Shown one piece after another: positions 55,905 through 64,000 of a DNA stretch of 64,000 bases (the first letter of the stretch is position 1; every line of letters begins with the position of its first letter). A program made the translations under genes and the position numbers. The notes under the pieces were generated by a model. The model did not search any database. It was not told the origin of the DNA and was given only the letters and a program-made list of their open reading frames with translations. Source of the stretch: Jaminaea rosea (Eukaryota; Basidiomycota; Exobasidiomycetes; Microstromatales); the NCBI RefSeq assembly GCF_003144245.1, contig NW_020289990.1, forward strand, positions 186,001 to 250,000, in the 5' to 3' direction.

Positions 55905-56915
55905 ATGGTGACCTCACCCACCGCCTCATCGTCGCAACGAGCAATCGACGACGCTCGCATCGCCTCAGTCATCTCAAATCTCGACAGCATCAACCAGCAC
56001 CTCGAGTCTTCAGACCCCTTCCAGATCCTCGAATGGGCCATTGACAACCTGCCTGGGCTCTACCAGACAACTGCCTTTGGCGTCACCGGCTGCGTCTCTC
56101 TTGACCAGATCGCTCGCATCAGCGAAACCCGCGCACGCAGCAAGGGTGAGCCAAACAAGCATCTCGTCGACCTCATTTGGTGCGATACGCTCTATGGCTT
56201 CCCTCAGACTGTAGACCTGGCATACAGGGCAGCAAAGCACTACGACGCTAAGATGCACATCTACCGCCCTGAGGGATGTGACACCGTGGGGGAATTCGAG
56301 AGCAAGTGGGGCTCTCAGCTCTGGGAGCGCGACGAGGACACGTACGATTACATCGTCAAGGTGGAGCCAGCTCGCCGGGCCTACCAGGAGCTTGGCGTTC
56401 GCGCCGTCTTCACAGGTCGTCGCCGCTCGCAGGGAGACGATCGCTCCAACCTCAAGGCCATCGAGGTGGACGAGACGGGCCTTGTCAAGGTGAACCCCTT
56501 CCTCAACTGGTCCTTTGCGCAAGTAGACGAGTACGTCAAGCAGAACGCTGTGCCGTACAACGAGCTGCTGGACATGGGCTACAAGAGCATCGGCGACTGG
56601 CATTCCACGGCCATGCCTGGCTCTGACGGTGGGGAGCGCTCCGGCCGCTGGAAGGACAAGGGCGGGAAGACCGAGTGCGGGCTGCACACTGATTACTTCA
56701 AGATGAAGAGGATCGCCGAGAAGAAGGTGAGCAAACCGCGAGCCGCGTCACGGCAGCCATGTCCACGATCACTGACCTCCTCTTTCCCCTCTTCTCCACG
56801 CTCGTAGATGCGCGAAGCAGAACTGGCAAGGCGCGACGAGGCAAAAGACAAGGTCGATATCGTCGCTGCGGATCCGGACGCCGATGTTGGCGTGCAGCCC
56901 ATCGTCGAGCCGTAG
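55905..56915 (+). CDS. MET16: Phosphoadenylyl-sulfate (PAPS) reductase
   Basis: Two exons (55905-56726, 56808-56915) join in frame to 309 residues. The adenine-nucleotide alpha-hydrolase fold begins around QTTAFGVTGCVSLDQIA, followed by WCDTLYGFPQTVDL, GRRRSQGDDRSNLKAIEVD and YNELLDMGYKSIGDWHST. It ends with the catalytic ECGLH motif (KTECGLHTDYF). The ECGLH Cys and the absence of the extra Cys pairs of APS reductases mark it as a PAPS reductase. It uses thioredoxin to make sulfite from PAPS in sulfate assimilation. Exon 2 adds a charged 35-residue tail. Its fold is related to FAD synthase, but the ECGLH and GRRRSQG blocks identify Met16. Confidence 0.95.
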
Positions 56916-58116
56916 CAAGCGCGCGAGTCGCTCGTCATCAACACCAACCTACTTAGCATTTTCAGCGCATAGACTATTACCAATCTCTATTACCATACAC
57001 AGATCCGCGATCACGCGAGAAGCAGGAAGAGAGCGAGCGGGCGAGCAAGCTACGAAGAAGAGCAAGAGGTAAGATTACAGCGCGAGCGGTGACAATGACT
57101 ACTCTCCCTGCCTCTGCACTTCTCTCTACCCCACCTGCCATCCTTTCCCTTTCCACACCCCCAACTTTCCTTTCCCCCTTTCTCCCCACACAACACGGCG
57201 CATTCGAAGCCCTCTCATCTGGCACTCTCTCCTCCTCGCGAGGGGATCGCAGTCGCCCATAGATGTCCGGAGCGACATTTTGAGTCGCTCTAGAGGGTCA
57301 AAATGTATCTTGAAGCCAAAATGGAGATCATTATCCACCGCGGGGGGCTGTGATGGCTCTTCGCACTTAGGAGATCGTGCAAATATGGTCGGTGCCCACC
57401 GACGCTTACGTTTCGAGGGTGAAAGGCGCCATCACCCATTGCATGTACATTCCGCGCGCGAGGAGAGAGGGAACAATGAGGGCCAGGGTTGTTTGATGTA
57501 GTTTGACCTCGCAATGCCATCCTCGGTCTCTCGTAATGAATGGCCTCGTGGGCGCGTGGCCTCGTAAGGGTTGCCTGCTCGAGTCGAGGGTCTTGCTGGG
57601 CTCGTCTCTCTCGCCTCGCTCGCCTTGACCCTCGCCGCGAGAAGAAGACTGGCGGGTCTTCATCGCAATGACCAGAGGAAGAACTATGAAGGGCCGCCAG
57701 AGAGGCCCCGCTATCCAACTCAAATCGTCTCGCTTCCCTCGCCCCTCGTTGATGGTTGCTACCCAGAGGCGCCACCGTCGCGAGATTGCCGCCGCCGTGG
57801 CGGCCCGCGCTCGCGTCGCTCTGATTACGCCTTGACCCTTCGTCCGCTCAACCCTCTGCATCACTCCATAGCCGCAAAGATGATCTTAAGCCGCTCGCGC
57901 CCGCATGCCCTGCTTCGTCGATGTCGAGACCGTTCACAGATCGTTCACCGTTGCACTCGTTACCACATTCTCCCCTCGTGCCCTTGCTCTTCTCGTCGAG
58001 CACCTTTCCCCCGACCACCTGCCTCGATTTGCTAGCTTCCTACGCTAGCAGCACGCTCCTTGACAAGATCCTTACTCATTAGACACGAGCAGCCAGCCGC
58101 TCTCAGCTCTCAAGCC
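56916..58116. other. Intergenic region with overlapping palindromes
   Basis: This 1.2-kb stretch lies between MET16 and the GH18 gene. Frames are short and Arg/Ser-rich. The notable element is the pair of overlapping inverted repeats at 57270-57305. Confidence 0.5.
57270..57305. repeat. Two overlapping inverted repeats
   Basis: GAGCGAC (57270-57276) pairs with GTCGCTC (57284-57290). CATTTTGA (57276-57283) pairs with TCAAAATG (57298-57305). Because they share the middle, only one hairpin could form at a time. The function is unknown. Confidence 0.75.
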
Positions 58117-60074
58117 ATGCTCGGCCTTATTGTCCCCCTTGCAGTCATTCTGTATCTCATTCAGGCTGTCACCGCAGTCAATGGCCCCATCTACAACCAC
58201 CATTACGTGAGGAGACACGCAGAGAGATGCGCCTTCGCGATACTCAAGCTGACCACTCCTGCCTCTGTGCTTCCATACAGGGCGTCGGCGAAGACAACTT
58301 CAATCTCTTCGCCAATGTAGGCTCGTATCTCGAGGATCCGACTGCGGCCTCGCAGGACTTTGTGCCCGCTTCCTACGTCTACGCCCTCCTGCACGGCCAG
58401 GCAGCCACGCACGACTACCACTGGCACCTCTTGAAGGGCAAGCATCCGCAAGGCAGCGAGCCTGATCAGCCGAAGGTCTGTGCAGAGGCCGATCTCACCA
58501 AGTGGACCCGCGAACCTCTGGAGCTCCGCAAGTGGTGGAAGGAGCAGCAGGCGCGTGACGGTGGCCGATACGTCAGGACCATGACCGGCGACGTAGTGCA
58601 TGAAGAGACAGTCGAGGTAGATGAGAGCAGCACACCCCCTCACCATGCCAAGGACAAGCGCGCATTCGACTTTGCAAGCTTCATGGACCCTTTGGGCTAC
58701 ATCGAGCGTCACTACGGAGCCACGAAGCGCGCTCCTCACAGCCCGACGAGGAGCCAAGACCTCGACTCGGCCTTTCACGGCACCAATGTCGCTGGTCTCC
58801 GCCACAAGATGCAGCACGGCCGAGCATCTCATAATATGGTAGTCGAGCGCCGTCGTGCTGCCGCAGAGGAGGCAGCCACCAAGGATGAGAAGGAGAAGAT
58901 GTGCGAAGACTACAAGCACTCCAATGGCAGCCACGCCAAGCATGCTTCGTACTGCCACACTAATGCCACGACGCCTAACACAAATGGTACGACACATTCG
59001 AACAGCAACAGCACCTCCTCGTCCTCGTCCTCGTCCTCCATCAGCCACAGCAACACAACGTCGACCAACAGCACCTCATCGACAAGCAACGATACGACTC
59101 CGCACACCGTAGGCACCTCAATCAAAGGTGGGCCCTCCGACCTCAAGCCGTACGTCCCGGACCCACCGCGATGGAACGGCTATGCATGCTGTGCTCTTAC
59201 CGACTACCTGGGCAATCTGACCAATGAGATGCCCAGCACACGCGAACTGGTCGGTATGAATGTCCTCACCCTTGCCTTCCTGACGAGCAACACCTCCTCA
59301 TTCAGGGCGCAAAAGTTCTTCAACTACTCAGTACCGGAGCGTCGCCGGATCGTGAACCTTTATCACTCCAAGGGCATCTCGCTATTCCTGTCCACCTTCG
59401 GCGGAGACCCGAACGAGCAACCCGTGACGCAGAACTTCAATCCGACGATGCTTGGCGACCTGCACGGCGAGATAGCCTACAAATCCGGCTTTGATGGCCT
59501 AGACAACGACATCGAGGACTTTGAAGCGTTCAGCTGGCACAACAAGTCCCTCGTCACTTGGGTCTCAATGTACACTGAAGCCGTGCGCCGCTGGTTGCCC
59601 GCCTCAGGAGGCTTTGGCATGAGTGCAGCTCCCGTTGCCCCTTGGTTCACTCCCAATCGCACCACATACTGCCATGGTGCTTACGATGGCATCGACAAGC
59701 AAGTTGGACACCTCTACGACTTCTATAACGTCCAATTCTACAACCAAGGCGTCGGATCCTACGATGACTGCAAGAACCTCCTCTTCAAGTCTAACCTTAC
59801 CGCCTTCCCTCAAACCAGCATCTTCGAGATCGCCCGAAACGGCGTTCCGCTGGACAAGCTTCTGATCGCCAAGCCTGGTTACCCAGTGGACGCCGCCAGT
59901 GGGTACGTGCCTCCAGAGAAGCTGAGCTACTGCCTACACCTGGCGAAGAACAATGGGTGGAAGGCGGGCGCTGCGAGCTGGCAGTTTCCGCATGCTAGTA
60001 CGCAGTGGTGGAGGGAGTTGAGGATGGACAGCTTCTATGACGAATCGCTCTTTGCAAAGAGGCCCATCGATTGA
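58117..60074 (+). CDS. Secreted GH18-type chitinase-like protein with N-terminal extension
   Basis: Two exons (58117-58206, 58281-60074) join in frame to 627 residues. Exon 1 encodes a signal peptide (MLGLIVPLAVILYLIQAVTA). The C-terminal half is a GH18 barrel. Strand 3 carries SxxGG-like LFLSTFGGDPNE. Strand 4 carries DGLDNDIE (about 435-442), which keeps the catalytic DxxDxDxE with its acid/base Glu. The later block FYNVQFYNQGVGSYDD fits the substrate-binding strand. Residues about 31-320 do not match the barrel: a Trp/Glu-containing region, then a His/Asn/Ser/Thr-rich low-complexity linker. Chitin or N-glycan cores (endo-beta-GlcNAcase) are possible substrates. With many N-x-S/T sites it should be glycosylated and secreted or wall-bound. 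Confidence 0.86.
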
Positions 60075-60281
60075 GTCGATGAGCAAGCAAATGACCAACG
60101 GGAGGGGATGAAGCGCTACCTGGGCGCTTCTTCCTTCTCGATCACGTCCATTCTCGTTTCGAATCTCGCCGCCAGTCGGCCAAGAACAATTGATATATTT
60201 TCCGACTAACTCTTCCTCAAGATGCTCTTCTCGTCATGCTTCCTTCTTCTGTGACGTGATCCCACCATGGCTGGGCCGGCG

Positions 60282-61970
60282 CTACGCCAGCGCGCGACGA
60301 GCTTCAACAGCAGCGCGACGGCGACTCCCACCACTTGCGCAGCTGCTTCCACTCCCTCGACGCTTGCCAAGCTCACCATCACCTGGATTGCCGATGAGAG
60401 ATGCAACCCCGCCTAGGCGCTTCGCGCTCGATTGAGTGGGTGTCGTGGGAGCTGAGGAGGTCGAGGCAGAGCTTGTTGTTGTCGTCCTCTCCCTTTGCCC
60501 CGCCTTGCCGCTGTCAGGTACCTCGCGACATCCGGCCAGCTGCCTCTCCTTGACCCTCCTCAACAAGGCAACCACAACCTCCTCACATCCGATAGGCTCA
60601 TCATGCCCGGCTTCGGCCATCTCTAATCTCTCACATTGCAGTCTCCCTCGACTCGCCCTCACCCCATCCTTCATCCTCTCATCGAGCCACATCCTCCCGC
60701 GCTTGGGAACAAGACCGTCCTTCTCGCCCCACACGATGGTCACTTCCGCCCCCTGCTCAGAGTGGGCGAGAGTGGAGCTGAACCCGCGGACGAGGAGATC
60801 TTCGATTGAGCGAGAGGGCAGGTTGGAGCAATATCCGAGACAAAGGAGGAAGTCGGCTGATGCTGCGCGCGCGACATTCTCGTGGGCTGACATACAGTCC
60901 ACGACGATGGACTGGGCCGTGGCGGCCGTGAGGCGGAACGGCTTGCCTGTGCCAGGGTGAAGGAGGGGAGGCTCGCCATGCCCTATGCTGCTGCTTCCCT
61001 GTGCAAGCGCGGCCGCGCAATTCTTCCACCAATGCGACTCGTACGGCGGCCAAAAGTCCGCGTGTGGGGCACGACGTTGCGCTGCTGCTCTTCGCTTCAT
61101 TCCCTGAGTGTCCTGCGGCGAGACCGGTGGGTCCGTGCCGAGGGATTCGTGGAAGGGATTACGTTGCGGCGTCGCCATCGCTACCGGGCTAGACGACGAC
61201 GACTCGCCAGGATGCTCGTCCGTCTCTGCCCCAGCATTTGTGCTCGGCACCAATCCCATGCTCCACTGCAATGCGCCCTTGCCCATGCCCATGCTTGTCT
61301 CCCACACTGCACCTAACTTGGCCATGGGCAGGCTGCCGCTGAGCTTGACGACATTTGCCGGGAGGAAGGAGAGGGAGGAGCGCGAAACGCTCGTTGGGAC
61401 CCAAGGAGATGTGCAGACGATGCAGGGCCGAGGGCCAAAGGGAGAGCGGGCCACATCAATGACGTTGCCGCAGTTCTCCTCCGGCGGGGGATTGAAGCGC
61501 GCTAGGATTGCAAGGGCGTAGAGGAGCCCGACAGAATGCGCGAGTAGGGCGATAGGCTTGCCGCCTCCCAGTTTCTTGGTACGATGCCCCTTCCCATCGA
61601 TCAGTGCCAGCGCCTCGAGCACGCTCCTCGCTTGCGCGATCGATGTGTTCATCCTCTCTTCCAACGTGCACCCTGGCGTGCCCCCCGCTCCGGGTCGGTC
61701 GATCGCGATGAGTTGTATGCGCGCTTTACGCGCGATTCCACCGAGAAAAAAGCCGAGATACCTTGAGCAACCAGAGGGCAGGCAGTAGAGCACGACGTCG
61801 ACATCGTCGTTCTGATCCTCGTCGTCTTGAATGCCACAGACTGCGAAGGTGACGGGCGAGGCGGTGCGCGGGCAGATGATGCGACGGTGAAATCGCCGGG
61901 AGCTGAGGTGAGCTAGGAAAGTGGGACGCAGCAAAGAGGACGAAGGCGTTTGCTCAGCTTGAAAGGCCAT
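60282..61970 (-). CDS. Alpha/beta-hydrolase fold protein
   Basis: A single exon encodes 562 residues. The strand-5 nucleophile elbow is LLAHSVGLLYAL (Ser146, AHSVG form of GxSxG). It follows LIAIDRPGAGGT, a typical oxyanion-strand region (DRPGxGxS). The acid lies in IVWGEKDGLVPKRGR and the His in AEAGHDEPIG, so a full triad is present. A large cap or insertion (about residues 190-380) is Ser/Pro/Ala-rich. The C-terminal 90 residues are low-complexity, with Ser/Thr and a basic end. No signal peptide is visible. The substrate (lipid or small ester) cannot be deduced. It converges with the GH18 gene, 207 bp between stops. Confidence 0.85.
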   Translation of the reverse strand: MAFQAEQTPSSSLLRPTFLAHLSSRRFHRRIICPRTASPVTFAVCGIQDDEDQNDDVDVVLYCLPSGCSRYLGFFLGGIARKARIQLIAIDRPGAGGTPGCTLEERMNTSIAQARSVLEALALIDGKGHRTKKLGGGKPIALLAHSVGLLYALAILARFNPPPEENCGNVIDVARSPFGPRPCIVCTSPWVPTSVSRSSLSFLPANVVKLSGSLPMAKLGAVWETSMGMGKGALQWSMGLVPSTNAGAETDEHPGESSSSSPVAMATPQRNPFHESLGTDPPVSPQDTQGMKRRAAAQRRAPHADFWPPYESHWWKNCAAALAQGSSSIGHGEPPLLHPGTGKPFRLTAATAQSIVVDCMSAHENVARAASADFLLCLGYCSNLPSRSIEDLLVRGFSSTLAHSEQGAEVTIVWGEKDGLVPKRGRMWLDERMKDGVRASRGRLQCERLEMAEAGHDEPIGCEEVVVALLRRVKERQLAGCREVPDSGKAGQRERTTTTSSASTSSAPTTPTQSSAKRLGGVASLIGNPGDGELGKRRGSGSSCASGGSRRRAAVEARRALA

Positions 61971-63123
61971 TGTGGATGCGATGATGGTGCTGAAAGTGGG
62001 GACCGAGGCTGGTGCGCTGAAGCGCTTGGAGGCAGCTGGAGCTTATACAGTGTGGCAGACAAGCGCCCAGAGCCAAAACTGTCGTACGACTGGCCCAATC
62101 GTTGATGTGTTGCTCCGGGACAAAGAAGGATCTTGGCCTCAGAGAACGCTCAAAGAAATGTCAAGGCTCGACCACTGGATGTTGACGAGGAGCGCGCTTG
62201 AGGGAAATACGGGGCGAGCTTGTGATGAGTGATAATGGCGGCCCTGTTGATCACTGATCAGTGGACCACGGTTAATCTTAGCCACGATCGTCAAAGTCGA
62301 GAGGCTCGACCGCTAGTCGAGCGTACCGTGCGCTATTTGGGCTGGCTAACGCCGTGCTGAGCGATGGTCAAGTCAGGTCGGCCAAGAGGTCGCCTCTGCC
62401 TTGGCAAAGGTATCCCTGACTGTACGGACGAGGCTAGCCGAATGCAGGCCCGGACGTTCACCTTGACGCCCGGGCTATATGAGCAAGATGGGTGATGTAC
62501 GCACGGAAGAAGCGGCAGGATGGCAGGAGATGTGGGCGTCAAAGGACTAAACTTGGCGTGGCGGCGGTCAGGCACTCAACTCGCACGCCAAAATGCGCTC
62601 TCTGACGCCCTGCCAGATTGCGCTCGAGCCACCGTCTTTTCTTTTTGGGTCGGGAATGAAAAGGCCCGGAATGAAGAGCATCGTAGAAGCCGATCAACGC
62701 GTACGCACCATCAGGCAAATGAAAGTCAAGCTCGAGTAATTGACATATTCAGTGGAAGCATCGAGAGCAAGTCTATTCACACGCAAAGCTGCGCAAAGCC
62801 TTAGGGTATCTGAACCAGTGCGCAGAGAGGCGAGGGCCATGGGAGAATCTGCGATGAAATACACCATGAGAACAGAGAGAGCAACGCCGTAGAGGACTGC
62901 CGCGACACGCTACGTAATGCCAATCAAATTTGGATAGGCGGAGCCTGCGACAGATTGACGACTTGCATACTGTGAAGTAGCAGAACGAAGAGCACTGTCT
63001 TTGCCCAGGATCGAGCAGTAGCTGTAGATTGAAATGTGAGCGAACAAGCATCGTCCGCGAAGCTGACCGTCTAATCACTTCGCATCTTCATCCTATGGTT
63101 CTTCTAACGCTCGTGCGCCACAC
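61971..63123. other. Intergenic region upstream of the hydrolase gene
   Basis: This 1.15-kb stretch lies between the hydrolase start and the P5B ATPase stop, both on the minus strand. I see the hydrolase TATA-like site and otherwise nothing. A last small exon of the ATPase could lie near 62.9-63.1 kb, but I cannot support one. Confidence 0.5.
62042..62047 (-). promoter_or_regulatory. TATA-like element of the hydrolase gene
   Basis: TATAAG on the minus strand lies 72 bases before the start codon at 61970. The same hexamer at nearly the same spacing occurs before the MDR reductase (34333-34338). Confidence 0.45.
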
Positions 63124-64000
63124 TTACGCGCCACCCTCCTCCCTCAACTGCTGCTGCACTGCCTTGTAGTGGTGTCCATTACCGCCGGCCGCAGCCGCAC
63201 TCCTTGTCCTCCTCTTCCTCCTGTACGCCCTCTGCAGTCCCTTGAAGCCCTTCGTGATGGGCTTGATGCAGTACGCCTCAACCACAAAGCTGACGACGAC
63301 ATTCGTCGCCACCACAGCCGCGAGCGCCCAGTGGAAGCTATGCGGCATCTCCACGAGGCCAAGAACATCGAAAGCGAAGCTGTTGACCGGCGCGAAGAGG
63401 AAGTACGTGCAAGCCGCACCCAGCACGACGAGGCAGAGCATGAGCCATGCGTTGGTGTACATGGGCTTGCGGTACGGCGGGCCGACGGAGAAGACTGCTG
63501 CCACGAGAATGTACTGGAAGATGGAGACGAGGAAGAGTGTCGTGTTGATCGGATTGACCACATTGAGCTCGTCAGGGTCGACCGTGGGGTCAGTGTACCA
63601 TGGCTGGATGGTCGTGTACCAGTAGGCGAAGCCCTGCGCTCCTGAGCAGATGAGGACTTGGGCAAGCATGGAGGTGAGGACCTTCTTCGACACCAGGTTC
63701 GACGTGGGGCGCTTGACCGCCAGCTCTGGGTAGGGGAGCGTGCGAGCCATTGCGATTGCCGTGGGGACGATCAAGGCGAGATCGATGAGGAGGAATTGGA
63801 AGTCGCCGAGGGAGGACGCCCAGCTGTAGAGGATCGTGATGCTCGTAAATTGAATGAGCGAATAGAGGGCCATGAACTTGAAGCAGGAGAAGCTGGTCAC
63901 CAACGCGGCACGACCCTCCTTGAGCACCTCCACGCAGCATGAGATGTCGGGCGAGCGAGAAGTGAACGGTGCCGCGACACTGGCCTCAGCCTCAGAGAGG
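63124..64000 (-). CDS. P5B-type cation/polyamine ATPase (ATP13A2/Ypk9-like), C-terminal part
   Basis: The gene runs off the right edge; about 291 C-terminal residues are visible and the reading frame is open to base 64000. It begins LSEAEASVAAPFTSRSPDIS, the conserved segment just after the GDGAND hinge of P5 ATPases. Then come VEVLKEGRAALVTSFSCFKF and MALYSLIQFTSITILYSW, diagnostic for the P5B group (yeast Ypk9, human ATP13A2). Five or six membrane helices follow, and a basic tail (YRRKRRTRS, then Gly/His/Gln). P5B pumps export polyamines from the vacuole or lysosome lumen. The stop TAA lies inside a perfect GTAAGT donor, so a further small exon is possible. Confidence 0.93.
   Translation of the reverse strand, partial: LSEAEASVAAPFTSRSPDISCCVEVLKEGRAALVTSFSCFKFMALYSLIQFTSITILYSWASSLGDFQFLLIDLALIVPTAIAMARTLPYPELAVKRPTSNLVSKKVLTSMLAQVLICSGAQGFAYWYTTIQPWYTDPTVDPDELNVVNPINTTLFLVSIFQYILVAAVFSVGPPYRKPMYTNAWLMLCLVVLGAACTYFLFAPVNSFAFDVLGLVEMPHSFHWALAAVVATNVVVSFVVEAYCIKPITKGFKGLQRAYRRKRRTRSAAAAGGNGHHYKAVQQQLREEGGA

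Noticed and set aside
55905-56915. FAD synthase (Fad1) instead of PAPS reductase, possibly working with the MoCF protein as split FLAD1
   Set aside because: The ECGLH active-site motif and GRRRSQG block fit Met16; Fad1 lacks the ECGLH Cys.
1-64000. Transposons, retroelements, tRNA genes and CRISPR arrays
   Set aside because: I saw no reverse transcriptase, integrase or transposase motifs, no paired terminal repeats, no tRNA-like B-box with a foldable context, and no spaced direct-repeat array.

Overview
The window reads as nuclear DNA of a basidiomycete fungus, probably a smut-related yeast-like species (Ustilaginomycotina). This rests on high GC, short GT-AG introns (mostly 60-110 nt) spread over close-packed genes on both strands, Ala/Ser/Gln-rich low-complexity runs inside regulatory proteins, and a fungal gene set (MDJ1, MET16, RTA1-like, CWC24, PRP19, ABCC and MFS transporters). 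The genus assignment is inference. I see no rRNA, convincing tRNA, CRISPR array or recognisable transposon or virus-like element.

Layout. 1-6 kb: the end of an unrecognised helical protein, a DinB-fold protein, and a four-exon COG0523/ZNG1-type GTPase. 6-17.5 kb: an HSF-type transcription factor, ribosomal protein RPS21 hidden in three small exons, a 946-aa low-complexity protein, then a 3.2-kb stretch with no convincing gene. 17.5-28 kb: a pepsin-like protease, a MoCF/CinA-domain protein, mitochondrial Hsp40 MDJ1, an RTA1-like membrane protein, and a METTL21-type methyltransferase carrying an apparent one-base frameshift. 28-36 kb: an ABCC transporter, an MDR-family reductase, and a small GPI-anchored Ser/Thr-rich protein.

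36-43 kb: a long Mis18-domain protein head-to-head with CWC24, an MFS exporter, and an Ahp1-like peroxiredoxin in four exons. 43-55 kb: SMC3, a small Ser-rich protein, then the head-to-head pair PRP19 and MMS19. 55-64 kb: PAPS reductase MET16, a GH18-type secreted protein with a long N-terminal extension, an alpha/beta hydrolase, and the C-terminal end of a P5B ATPase running off the right edge.

How genes relate. There is no operon-like or biosynthetic cluster. Several neighbours share broad themes: chromosome maintenance (MIS18, SMC3, MMS19), the activated spliceosome (CWC24, PRP19), and detoxification or export (RTA1-like, ABCC, MDR reductase, MFS, peroxiredoxin). These are ordinary housekeeping or stress neighbourhoods. 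I did not find an undescribed multi-gene system. The points most worth a second look are the frameshifted methyltransferase, the unusual RPS21 gene structure, a probable extra acidic 3-prime exon of MDJ1, and the oversized Mis18 protein.
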